A stretch of DNA of 64,000 nt from Dichetophora obliterata (Eukaryota; Arthropoda; Insecta; Diptera; Sciomyzidae), in NCBI GenBank assembly GCA_963920525.1, contig OY986435.1, positions 220,130,899 to 220,194,898 on the forward strand, given 5' to 3'. Below the pieces are notes generated by a model. It was not told the origin of the DNA and did not search any database. It was given only the letters and a program-made list of their open reading frames with translations. The position numbers and the translations under genes are program-made. Positions within the stretch are counted from its first letter, which is position 1. Each line of letters starts with the position of its first letter. This document shows positions 1 to 11,057 of this stretch, piece by piece.

Positions 1-1200
1 AAAAAATTTCTGCATCATTCGTTTTGTCTTCTTACCTGCCAAATTATTTTTAATATCGATTTGAAGTTAGTAACTATAGTATAGGGGAATTTTTCACGTT
101 TTAGGCTATTTTGTTTGACATAACTCGAGAACCACTAGTCCGATTTAGCTGAAACGAATTTAGAAAACTTGAGAATTACAATTCATCTAATATTTGTTTA
201 TACCGTTTTTCTATGTGTGCAACACTTTCGAAGTTAAAAATGAATGTATGAAGGGAAAAAAGTATTTTTGGCCTACAAATTTAAATTTTTTTTTTTAAAA
301 ATTCATAAAAAATCCAAAATGGAAAAAGAGTCAAATCTAACTACTTTAACGTAAAGTCACATAACCTATGAGCAAAATAAGGCATAGATCATGATGCACG
401 CGTTTCTCATTTATTCACAATTAAGTAAATGTATGAATTTGCTCGATATATGCACAACAATATTTGGAGAAAACATTGACACATTTTTTATGATTCTGAG
501 AATTAAAAAAAAAAGGAATAAACAAAAGGTTATTTAATTTTTATGATTGCGTAAGCAAAGCAATAAATGCTTATAAATGTGCGTGAACAATTCAAAGGAA
601 AAGCCAATAATTGAAAAAATGTTCTAAATTTTGTTTTTATGCATATTATAATTGCGTATTAATTGCATATTATTTTATTTTCAATAAGTTTTTATAAATA
701 AATTATTTTTGCATGATAATTCTTTAATTTTTATTTTTATTTTTATTTTGAGGGTGGTGGCTATAACTGATTTTTGAAATTCATACCTTTACGCAATTGC
801 GAATAAAAGTGAAACGCGTGCATCGATTTTCATGATCTTTGTCTCATTTTGCTCATAGGTTATGTGACTTTGCGAAAAAGTAACTAGACTTGAAACTTAT
901 TTCCGTTTTGTATTTTTTATGAATTTAAAAAAAAAAATTTTTTTTCTTCATGCGCTTATTTTTAACTTGGAAACTGTTGCTTTTATAGAAAAACAATATA
1001 TAGACAGATTAAGGGAATTGTAATTCTAAATTTTTTAAAATTTATTTCAACTAAATCGGACCAGTGGTTGTCAAGCTATGTCAAACAACAGGGCCTAAAA
1101 CGTGATAAATTCCCCTATACGATAGTTACTAACTTCAAATCGATATTAAAAATATTTTGGCAGATAAGAAGACAAAACGAATGATGCAGAAATTCTTCTT
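1..1200. mobile_element. Foldback / long-TIR non-autonomous element
   Basis: The two halves are inverted copies. The start (CTGCATCATTCGTTTTGTCTT near 10) recurs inverted at about 1170-1190. The AGTATAGGGGAATTT segment near 80 recurs inverted near 1110, and AAGTCACATAACCTATGAGC near 353 recurs inverted near 852-871. Arms are about 420 bp around a ~350-bp AT-rich centre. There is no coding capacity inside. The left end may lie before base 1, so the target duplication cannot be read. Confidence 0.8.
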
Positions 1201-2177
1201 TTTGGGTCTAATTTCACATACAGTTCTCAGAATTGAGTTGGCAAATCATGTGTTGTACTGTGTTAGGCTTCTTGACCATATGACGTTAAATGCGTTTTCA
1301 TTGAAACCCACAAACTGTCATAAACTCGAATGTCAAAGACTGACGTTGAATTTATGTGTCAATTGATTGCCATATTGTTTTCACTTTCGATGTTATTTGT
1401 GAAATGCCATCGGTTTTTCAGTTGTGTTTTTTTCGTCAACAACAGCTGATGTTTTATATTTGAGATTGATAGAAAATGTTTCTTTGTGGTGAAATTCATA
1501 AAATACTGTTAATTTTATTAGATTTATAGCAAAAGTGCACTAAAATAAAGATTATCACAGTGGCTAGTGTTGGTTCGAAATGAACCACAGCCACGTTCTA
1601 TCGCAAGATACGTCTTCAAGATTCGCGCCGCTGCAGTTGCTCCGCCAGCAGCCTGTCCAGTTGGTAGCAGCAAGACGTAGACAGGCTGCTGACAAGGCGA
1701 CTGCAAGTGCTTTCCCTCATCCTTATAACAAATTGGAAGCAACAAAAGTGGACAAACTCCTGACAAAGCGACCGCAACAACGCGAATCCCGAAAATCCGT
1801 CCTGCACCAAATCCCCTTGAAGCAACACCGGGCACTGCAATAATACCTGTTTAGGTGCACTTTCCTTTTAAACCAATTGAAATAACAATATTTCAAAAAC
1901 TTTGCCAGCAGTGAAACGAAAAAAAAAAAATTTAAAACAAAATTGTTTGCAGGCAACAACTGACACAAACTGACGGTAATGCCAACATGTTAGCATTTCG
2001 ATTTTTCTTGTCATACAACGATATATTGATTGATAAGAAAAATTCTATCTGTTCTCACTTGTTTGTGATTTCATATGACAATCAGTGGTCATATATGACA
2101 TCAAATGTAAATGACAATACGTTTCCATTAGTCTGACAACATTTGTCATTGAAAAATGAACTAGTGAAAACCAGGCT
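1201..2177. other. Intergenic stretch, no gene recognised
   Basis: Contains short ORFs only. A GC-richer patch at 1580-1850 has a 12-bp inverted repeat (CAGCAGCCTGTC / GACAGGCTGCTG) but no recognisable protein in any frame. The segment before 2178 ends in an AAACCAGGCTTAAGG sequence resembling a transposon end, but I could not find a convincing partner. Confidence 0.4.
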
Positions 2178-3475
2178 TAAGGTGCCGCAGATATAGATTT
2201 AACTCCCTCGGGTGGTGATTCTCCTTGATTAGGCGAGTAAAAATATGCAAGGATGAGGTTCACCCCTCCCCCCTTTGGGAGCTAGAAGAGAAAAACTTGA
2301 TAATATGTGTCATTACGTCTTACTCTATATTTTATTTATCTCCTAACCGATCTCCAAAGTCCATAGGCATCTTGAAAAAGAGACAACATGACGATCAAAA
2401 CCATATGATCAAATGATAAGAAAACCGTTTTCTAATCGTACCACAATACCAGAGAAACAATTTCGTATTTTGTGTCAATAAAGTAGCTGATATATGTCCG
2501 GTGCCCGTGTCGGTAAATGCCCGACCTCTGCACCGAAAGAATTGCTAGTTCTGGAACACCTTGGGCAGGCACTATGTACGAACGAAGACCGATTCGGGCA
2601 CTCGTCTGTTTATTGTGTCCGAATATAGTTGCTCGTTTTTGAACACTTTATTGACATTTCAGGTACCTTTTAAGGTACTTATTGGGTATGTTTCGGGCAC
2701 ATTATAGTTAAGACTCAGGACAGTTTCGATACATATAAGCTACTTTATTGACACAATATATCGATTTTTTCTCGGGTCCTGTTCGTTGAAGCTCGTTTGC
2801 ATTCGGCTTAATGTGCGATTAATGTGTTTTCATAAACTTCGCAATTTTTCGTTACTACTCCTAGCTTTTAAAAACAAAATTGAGTCCGATACTCAGGCCA
2901 GTTTCGATACATATAAGCTACTTTATTGACACAATATATCAATTTTTTTCTCGGGTCCTGTTCGCTGAAGCTTGTTTGCATTCAGCTTAATAACAATGTG
3001 CCTTTAATGTACTTTCATAAACTTCGCAATTTTTCGTTACTACCCCCAGCTTTTAAGAATAAAATTGAGTCCGATACTCTGGTTTTTTGTGCCTGAGTAG
3101 TTTGGTACGGACACAAATTGTTTCTCGGGGTAAAAGCGAACTGTTTTACGTATGGTAATTTAAAATGAAAAAATAGTTATGTTTGCATTGAGTACTCAAG
3201 TACTATGCCAAGATTAAAAACTAAGTCAATAAAAAACTTTGTCATAAAAAAATTATCAAAATATTTATTTAATAATCGAGATACTTATTATCAAAGTTGA
3301 ATTACAAATTTTTTTAGAATTTAGTTGCTCATAACTTTCTTAATTGTGACTTTATGCAAAATGTTTTTTAAAAAACTTAATGTAAATTTGATTTTCTTCT
3401 CAAAAAAATATCAACTTTGGAAATCGGCAAAGAGATACATTAAATATGGAGTAAAATCTATATCTGCGGCACCTT
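2178..3475. mobile_element. Non-autonomous DNA element with ~28-bp TIRs
   Basis: AAGGTGCCGCAGATATAGAT at the left end is matched in inverted orientation by ATCTATATCTGCGGCACCTT ending at 3475. No transposase ORF lies inside. A diverged copy of one end (AAGGTGCCCCAGATATAGC) is present at 29398, so this is a dispersed family. Beyond the right TIR the sequence AATTCATGCAGCTT is also shared with the 29380 copy. The true boundary may therefore lie further out. No clear target duplication is visible. Confidence 0.75.
2721..3090. repeat. Two tandem ~180-bp units inside the 2178-3475 element
   Basis: CAGTTTCGATACATATAAGC begins at 2721 and again at 2899 (period ~178 bp). Each is followed by CTACTTTATTGACACAATAT, TCTCGGGTCCTGTTCG and CATAAACTTCGCAATTTTTC. 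The first part also occurs inverted near 2472-2500 (TGTGTCAATAAAGTAGCT). Confidence 0.8.
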
Positions 3476-4197
3476 GCATAAAATTCATGCAGCTTTAAAT
3501 ATAAAAATACGGGTGTCCCTATTTATTTACACATCACTGTATTTTACAAAATAAAGTTTCAAAAATAAGTTATGTGACAAATTACCCAAAAATCTCTTTC
3601 CAATAAAAAAAGTTGTGGCTAAAAATCAATTTTTTTCATCTCTGTTATATCAATAAACTCATTTTCTGTTTGCTTGTTTGTTTGTTCGTTTGTTTGTTTT
3701 ACCTTTGTAAGGGGGTTTTGGTCAAAGGCTGAGGTATGCTCAGCGGCTTCAGGGTCAAACAAAAGACCCTCAAACTTTTGTCCAAAATAAATAAGAAGAC
3801 CAGTTGATTTTAATGCTCGGATTATATTTTTCTGCTTTATTGTTAAAGTTGACATTTTTGCAGTGTATACAATATTCAAGTAGGTATGTATATTTTTCTC
3901 TTAGTGTAATCATATGAGTAAGTCTTGTTACAATACACAAATTGTAGGAATACGAGCGATAAATATACGATAATATAGTGAGTGAATCTGCCGGCGCTGG
4001 TTCGGTGATATTCGGTGTTCGGTGAAGTTCGGTGATGTTCGGTGTTATTCGGTGTTCGGTGACTTGGAGAGGTTCGGTGTGACAGCGACTTCGGCAAGAC
4101 CCGACTACGCTGCGTTATCTAATATTTTATATTGTTATATATAATTTTAATGGTGTAATATATATATATATATATCTTTACAAATATTTGTGTAAGG
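3476..4197. other. AT-rich intergenic sequence
   Basis: No gene recognised. Apart from the TTCGGTG array it contains a TTTG-rich simple stretch (3665-3700) and a (TA)n microsatellite at about 4159-4174. Confidence 0.5.
3996..4100. repeat. TTCGGTG(A/T) short tandem repeat
   Basis: Repeated TTCGGTGA / TTCGGTGTT motifs, about ten copies with small variations. This produces a Thr/His/Arg-rich spurious ORF on the minus strand. It is simple-sequence expansion, not a gene. Confidence 0.7.
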
Positions 4198-4635
4198 CGC
4201 ACCCAAAAAAAAGCTTCGTACTATGTACAAAACAATTATTATATTCTACAAAGCTGTTTGTTCTTTTCAGCCTACGAACGACTTTGTGAATAATACAAAT
4301 GACCGTTTGTACATTGTACAAAGAAATATTTGTATATTTTACAAACGCATTCGTTTCATCTACAAAGATACGAACATATATACGAACGCTGCTGAAACCG
4401 CTTTGTATATTATCAAACAATGTTCGTTCGGTTCACAAATTTATACATTATAGATTTTTATAAACTAGCGTTTGTAGAATGTACAAAGTTACGAATTCAA
4501 AAATTTTTTTCATGCGGCCAACACTACAAACGTTTGTACTATGTACAAAACATTTGTAGATTCTACGAATAGCCTCTGTTTGTATTTCTACAAAGATTTT
4601 ATTCGTAATTTTATACTAAATATTTTTTGGGTGCG
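4198..4635. mobile_element. MITE-like element with CGCACCCAAAAAA termini
   Basis: CGCACCCAAAAAA at 4198 is matched by TTTTTTGGGTGCG ending at 4635. The interior is filled with short direct and inverted copies of TACAAACG / CTTTGTA, for example at 4246, 4305, 4440, 4522 and 4590. Such subterminal repeat clusters are typical of transposase-binding regions in non-autonomous DNA elements. Not coding. Confidence 0.6.
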
Positions 4636-4734
4636 TATTGGTATTTATTTTAACGATAGGGTAATAACAATAAAATAATATGTAATAGAATTCCTATGTA
4701 TACATCTGTACTTCATGCTACTGTCTGACAGAAG

Positions 4735-4990
4735 CCGACGTGATTGACGAAGGAGAATGTTTATTGTGGACGTCCGACCGACCGAATCCGACGTGATGGT
4801 ACCTCTAGGTAATTAAAATAAAATAAAAAAAATAATCGAGAATCCCGACCGACCGAAGCCTACGTGATGGTCCTAAAAGCGAATTTTGTTGTGGACGCCC
4901 GACCGACCGAAGCCGACGTGATGGTACTACCAGCAAATTAGTAAATTAAAAAAATCGAGACTCCCGACCGACCGAAGCCGACGTGATGGT
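4735..4990 (+). repeat. Tandem repeat built on CCGACCGACCGAAGCCGACG
   Basis: The GAC(C)GACCGAA(G/T)CC(G/T)ACGTGATGGT core recurs near 4775, 4845, 4900 and 4965, with a partial copy near 4733. Alternate copies are preceded by GTGGACG.CC or by AAAA.AATCGAGA.TCC. The higher-order unit is therefore ~120-125 bp with two cores per unit. Function unknown. Confidence 0.7.
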
Positions 4991-5379
4991 CCATTACTAA
5001 CTACTGCTTATAATACTTAAAACCTAAATGTATTAACACGAGCCACCTTGCGATAGCTTGTTTTGAATCAACGAACTTGTTATCGTTTCCAACAAGTATG
5101 CGACGGGACAAAGCACTACGCTCTCGAGCCGTCCCGAAGTCTGTCACAATGCGCATTACTTATTCAAATGTTGCTAGAAACCTTCTGGGAATTATATCAT
5201 GTCTGGCTGTTGCGTGTGGTTTAGTAGGCTTGACTGTAGGCTACGTTGAATGTGCTGTCTGTCTGTGTGTGTGTGTTTGGGTTTGGCTGTTGGTTGAATT
5301 GAATGCACAGTGGTGAAGTAAGGTAGTGGCGTAGTGCGCGGGGTGCAAACTTGTACGGGATCCCCGTTACACTTTAATA

Positions 5380-6319
5380 CCTTGTTTCCATTTGCTCGAA
5401 ATCGTGAGATTTTGTGAGATTTCGTAAAATCCATATTGAAATTAACAGAGTTCTCTATACAAGTTTAAGATTTTAAAATCTTGTGATTTCAACAAAATCA
5501 AATCTAACAAAATCTCAACATGCATAGCGGTATCCCTGAAAAGTTATTTCAGTATCCAGCACTATTCAGCTTATGTCAAATTTTTCATATTGGCTGCATT
5601 CAGCGCACACAACTGTTTTGAACTGTAATGCTAGCGCTACCTTAGTGCGCGATGTTTTTCTCTGAATGTGTTGCTCCTCTACACGTCAGAAGTAAGATTT
5701 AATTTAATTACATATAATTTGTACGTAAATTTAATTCAATTGCAAAGGTTTCTCACTTAAATTTGCAGCGTTCTTGCTGTGTTTATTAATTTAACAGTGT
5801 CAGTAGCAGCATCTGACAGTTAATTAAACAGTTGTGTTCATGTAGCATAAAATTTGTTCACTCGATTAAATGGCGTCTGCTGCTACTGGATCAGTCTAAG
5901 TGAGCGCTACCAAAAGTTTAAAATTCAGCGAATTTTTACACAACAGTTGCCAACTGTCAGTTGCGGCCATTGACAATTGGCAATGACAACTAATAAATAA
6001 ATTATCGTATTAAAAAAAGCAAAAATTAACAATATTAAAAATTAAAAATGCAAAATGCAAAACAAAGGAAATATGAAAATAAAAAGGCTAGGAGCTTCAG
6101 CGAGGAGCAATTGCAATTTTAGAGAAAAAAAGTTAAGAGCTCCGGAAATGGCAAAAGAATTGCAACAACGCAATTGCTCCGTCACGATTTGATCATTCCT
6201 AAATTTATCAAATGAAGACTTAATTGTCAAATGAAGTCTAGCTGTCATGACATGCCAGATGGAAACACTTTAAAATCACTTTTTCAATATCGCAATATTT
6301 CGAGTAGATGGAAACATAG
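5380..6319. mobile_element. Non-autonomous TIR element, TA target duplication
   Basis: The left end CCTTGTTTCCATTTGCTCG and the inverse of the right end CTATGTTTCCATCTACTCG are imperfect TIRs, each flanked by TA. Length ~940 bp. No transposase ORF seen. A Tc1/mariner-type origin is suggested by TA only. Confidence 0.5.
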
Positions 6320-6321
6320 TA

Positions 6322-8608
6322 TAATACAAATTTAAACGGGTGGTCGGATTTCACTCAATTTTAAAATTTTTCCTAAATAATTTTTTTTATTATTTTAGTA
6401 AAACTAAGGCTTATGAACACAGAAATTTCAAGGATATATAAAACTTATTTATTTATAAGCTGTGAAAGTTTAAAATTTTTCCATGTTTTTTAACAAAAAA
6501 AAAAAAAAATATTTGTAATCAACTATTTAAAATTCTCTCTGTTCATGTGTAAGCTAGTGCATCTTCCTATCGGAAGAAAATCATCTTGATATCTGTTATA
6601 ATTTTTAAGAAAAGTGTTGAGAGAACAAATGCGAAAAACAAAACTTTTTAGAACAGCAAAAAACCGCCGCACTGCTAGTCAGATGAGCGATCACAGACTT
6701 TTCTAACTTTGAATTAATTTTGTGAGCACTTGGAATCATGGGAAAACTTTGCGGTTTGTTTTTTTTTTGCGTTAAATTGATCAGCCAATCAGTGTTAAAT
6801 CAGAAAAAATAGTTTTAGTTTTTTTTACAGATTCAAGTTAAACCACCTTAAAAAAATCTGCTGCAACATAGCTTCACTAAATACTTAATATGAAATGAAC
6901 CACTTTCCGTAACAAAGGGTTTTGGATTGGTGGGTAGCGTGTAGAACTATCAATCGAAGGCATACTCACGTACTCACAGGTTCTGTACTCACTCAAAAGA
7001 TTAAAGTTAATGTATGAATTACACCATTTATACTAAAGATCAATGGACTGTAGAAAGTCATCCAACACCAACATTCTAGACACTTGAACCTTTCAGATAT
7101 TGTAAAAATTGGAAGAAATTTATCCGAGAACCTCCGCTTATAAGAAGTATTGTAAAAATTGAAGGAAAAAAACAAGTTTACAAAATAGCCGGTATTTCGA
7201 ATATACCAGTATTGTTGATTTAAAGAAAACACCGAAATCGTAAAAACTGAAAATTTTATATAAAAGCAGTTTCTCGAATAACCCGAAACAAGAATTTATA
7301 ACTCTACTTCTGTACGATCTGATTAAAGCATTCGTCGAGATCATATATGAAATCGTTAACGATGCTTTAGGCCTCAAGATCAATTTAGGTTCAAATACAC
7401 CATTACTCTTTGTCTTTCCTGGACAAAAAATTTGTGTCTCGACTGTCATTTCTATAGTGATTGTATTAAGTGCAATAAATAAAGAACCAAACATTTTTCT
7501 CGCCTGCAATTTTGTGTTTTCTATTTATATGCATACTTATAAGCATATTGAATTAATAATCCTTTCAAATAATAAGCTAAAACAAGCAAGCAACAAAATT
7601 ACTTGAATTGAAATGCTTTCTGTGCGTTGCGTCTCTATTCAGTTCAAAAAGTTTTCAGCTTCATTGCATAGTCCTTCTAATAATGTATTTAAAACATTAT
7701 TCAATAGAATTATGCCGCCTTTTTCTTATCCATCCACCTTGACCAATCAATACTTTCCCTAAATAGACGTTAAAAAGTTTCACTTGCTTACCACTTTGTA
7801 TAGGTTTAATGAATTGTAAATGCTCTTTGGCAACTCTACTCCTAAAGATTGAAATTTCGAATTTAGAACTTGGCAGAAAACAAAAACTGCTTTCGAGCCA
7901 TTCAATGGCCCATGAAATGAAGTAGCAAAAATTTTTGCAAGTATTTAAAACTGATTATTAACTTTGCTTTCATCGTAAACAAATTTCAAAACTTTTTATT
8001 GTTTCGTTAATTTTGCCTTGTATTAGATGTTTTAATAAGGCACACTGCCGCAGGTGCTGTCAATGAACTATCACATTTGAATTTTAATTGTCTTGGGTAA
8101 GCGTCAAGGGTTGGCAATACTAACATAATTGTAAAAGTTTTCTAACGGTATTGAACAAACATTGCAAGACATGCTGTATGGAAATCCTTATAAAATTTTC
8201 AGTTTTGCTAGAAATTGTGTAGAATATAATGGCGTTTTGATTTCTCGAAAAAATGCTCAATTTTTTCAGCCCTTTTTGGAAATTCTGCTCTCTTGAGAAA
8301 AAATATAGTGAGCTCTAAAATAGAATTATGTTCTTTTCTCGAAAATGTTGACTTAAAAAAAAAGAAAGCCAAAAGGTGATAATTAAATTCTGTGTGTGTG
8401 TGGAATTAAGTAAAATAAAATGAAATATTTCTATTCCTTTAATACTAAACCTTTAAAAAAATAAAAGATAAAATTTTACTTTGTTATGTAGTTCCATATC
8501 TGCACACCCTGAATTTATTATTCAACTTTTTTGGTACCGAAACAAAGCCTGGCTAATATCCTCTCCAGCAATAATATCAGAATTATCGTAGCTCTGATAC
8601 TTTAGACC
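6322..8608. other. Intergenic AT-rich sequence without recognised genes
   Basis: Only short ORFs without recognisable motifs or favourable composition. Homopolymer runs (A, T) and a short (GT)n near 8390 are visible. I see no RNA gene and no element with both ends identifiable. Confidence 0.5.
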
Positions 8609-8610
8609 TA

Positions 8611-10220
8611 CAGTCAGGGACTAAAGTTTAAATACACCCTATAAATTTAGATTTTTAAGAAAACGAAACAGTGTGTAAAAATTTTGAGTATGCAGTTTTA
8701 TTACATATTACGAGTAACTAAAAATAAAAACAAAAAACAATTCATTCATCAGGAGTATAACGGTAAATTCAACAAAAACGGTATTTGGAATGGGACAAAA
8801 GTTTAAATACATGCTTGCATGAATGGAATTCCTCGAATTATTTTGCAATTTCTTGAGTATGGATGTACCGTTATTTTTGTTGATTGGCTTGTTTACATAT
8901 TTTCATTCATTAGAAAAAGTTTTTGAGAGAGTGAAGATCGTAAGCAGAGCAATCATTATTAGGAAAGCAAATCGAAAGTGGAGTAAAAAATTTAATAATA
9001 ATGCATTTTAATGAAGGCAAATCGTATCGAGAAATAGGGAAAATTCTTAAATTGTGCTGCTCTAGTGTTCAAAATATTATAAGAATATATAAACTTTATA
9101 AAACAGTCGAAAATAGACCCAGGAGCGGCCGCCCAAAAAAACTTTCCCGTAGAGATGTGAGCCACATTGTTCATGAAGTGCAAAAAAATCCAAAAATAAG
9201 TGCTCCAAAGTTAGCCGCTAGTATTGCGGAAACCGCCGGAAAACATGTTCATTCAAAAACATTCCAAAGAGCATTACACGATAAAGGGTTTCGCAGCAGA
9301 GTACCACGTAAGAAACCCTGATTTAAAAAAATATGCAGTTGCGTCTGGAATTCGCCTTAAAGTATAAGGATAAAGATGATGACTTGGCGAACAGTTTTGT
9401 TTACAGACGAGTCAAAATACAATATTTTTGGCAGTGATGGTCGAGCAAAAATTTGGCGTAAGTCCGGCACAGCACTTCACACGAAAAATATTATACCAAC
9501 TGTAAAACATGGTGGCGGAAGCGTTATGGTTTGGGGAGCGATTGGAGCAGCTGGTGTAAGACGGTTAGCTTCTATTGATGGTATTGTGGATCAATACCAG
9601 TATAAAAGCATATTGGATGAGAATTTGCAACCATCCGTGGATAGCTTGGGTCTTGGCAGACATTGGATATTCCAACAAGACAATGATCCCAAGCATACCG
9701 CACGATCAGTGAAGGAATGGTTGCTGTATTATGCGCCACGTCAGCTTAATAGTCCTCCCCAATCACCGGATTTGAATCCAATAGAACATATTTGGGAATT
9801 GTTGGCAAGTAAAATGTACTGTTCAGCGCCGTCAAGCAAAGAAACCCTAAAAAAGCCCTTAAAAATGCTTGGGCCGAAATTTCCCCATGTGAGACAGAAA
9901 AATTGGTTCTATCCATGCCACGTCGTCTTCAGGCAGTTATTGATGCGAAAGGAGGACCAACCAAATATTAATGTGACGTTTAGCTGTCGATTCCGATGAA
10001 TACTTGAATTACTTTGTACTGTATTTAAACTTTTGTCCCATTCCAAATATCGTTTTTGTTGAATTTACCGTTATACTCCTGATGAATGAATTGTGTTTTG
10101 TTTTTATTTTTAGTTACTCGTAATATGTAATAAAACTGCATACTCAAAATTTTTACACACTGTTTCTTTTTCTTAAAAATCTAAATTTATAGGGTGTATT
10201 TAAACTTTAGTCCCTGACTG
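8611..10220 (+). mobile_element. Tc1-type DNA transposon with long (~205 bp) TIRs
   Basis: CAGTCAGGGACTAAAGTTTA at 8611 is repeated inverted at 10220 and both are flanked by TA. The inverted match runs about 205 bp inward from each end. Each TIR holds an outer GGGACTAAAGTTTAAATACA and an inner GGGACAAAAGTTTAAATACA direct repeat. This IR/DR arrangement is known from Sleeping Beauty-type Tc1 elements, where the two copies bind transposase. Length 1610 bp. The two TIRs are still closely matched, but the transposase inside is frameshifted. An isolated, diverged end of this type (TAAGTTCCTGACTGTA) lies at about 29920-29936. Confidence 0.93.
9001..9999 (+). pseudogene. Tc1 transposase (DD34E), frameshifted
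   Basis: The N-terminal part (9001-9321) has the paired helix-turn-helix DNA-binding region and a GRPKK hook typical of Tc1 transposases. The C-terminal part (9376-9999) has the catalytic domain: FTDES, QQDNDPKHT and SPDLNPIEH. The second Asp and Glu are separated by 34 residues, the DD34E signature. Between them the frame is lost: a stop follows RVPRKKP, a short in-frame remnant appears in another frame at 9333-9375 (LKYKDKDDD), and a second shift precedes WRTVLF. The tail after KMYCSAPSSKETLKK also looks shifted. It would cut and paste the element at TA sites if intact; this copy should be inactive. Confidence 0.92.
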
Positions 10221-10222
10221 TA

Positions 10223-11057
10223 TATGGTAGAGGCTATGGTAATATCTTTGGTAGCACCTACTTTAACAAACAGGTGTTTTTAAACACCCTATATCTCAGT
10301 GGATGTTACAAATAGACCACTTACCCAGACAATTTTTTTGCTTTAAATAAGACAACGAATCATCCCTTAGCGAATTAGCATCTCAAGTCCGGGTGGGTAC
10401 CCTGTATATAGATTTATGTAACTAAACTAGAAAAACATTTAAAGTGTAAGTCAGGGCCATAACAATCGAAAACTGAAAAAAAATTAATTAAACTTTTATT
10501 AGATCCAACTTTCGTTAAAATTATTCAACTTTTGTCACCATTTTTCAACTTTTCTTGCTATATATATCATGCTTCTTGCTGTCATTATTTCAAATTCAAA
10601 TTGAGATCAGCTCTTAGTACTCTCACAATTTAAATTTAAACATTTTTTCTCGATTCTTGATGTTAAAAATAACTTTCATATTCTAACTTTTTTTACGAAT
10701 TTAACACTTTGGTTTTATATATTTATGCTTATTTGATTTTTTGATTTGATTTGATTTATTCCGATATTATTTTCTTTTTAAGTAAATGTTCTATTTCAGA
10801 CAAAAGCTTACTTTGAAATTCATATTCTTTATCCTTTTTTTACAGAACTAATAAGTAGTGATACCTAAGCAGTGTCATTTTATCTTTGTTTAGGGTCTGT
10901 CTGCTTATTTTCCATGTGTGACTAAGCCGCATATATTTATATTCCTTTTTTTTTTTGTCTCCTGGCCTTTTTCTGATAACTTCCCTATTGGGAAAAAATT
11001 AAAGTAAATAATTTTTTCTCCGTGAGCTAAAACCTTATGCAGTGTTGGAGATAAAGG
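10223..11057. other. Intergenic AT-rich sequence
   Basis: No recognisable gene or complete element. Fragments such as CCGGGTGGGTACCCTGTA near 10390 are small palindromes. Confidence 0.4.

Noticed and set aside
1580..1843. 87-codon ORF in a GC-richer patch
   Set aside because: Gln/Arg/Ala-rich low complexity, open on both strands, with no recognised motif and no supporting splice or promoter context.
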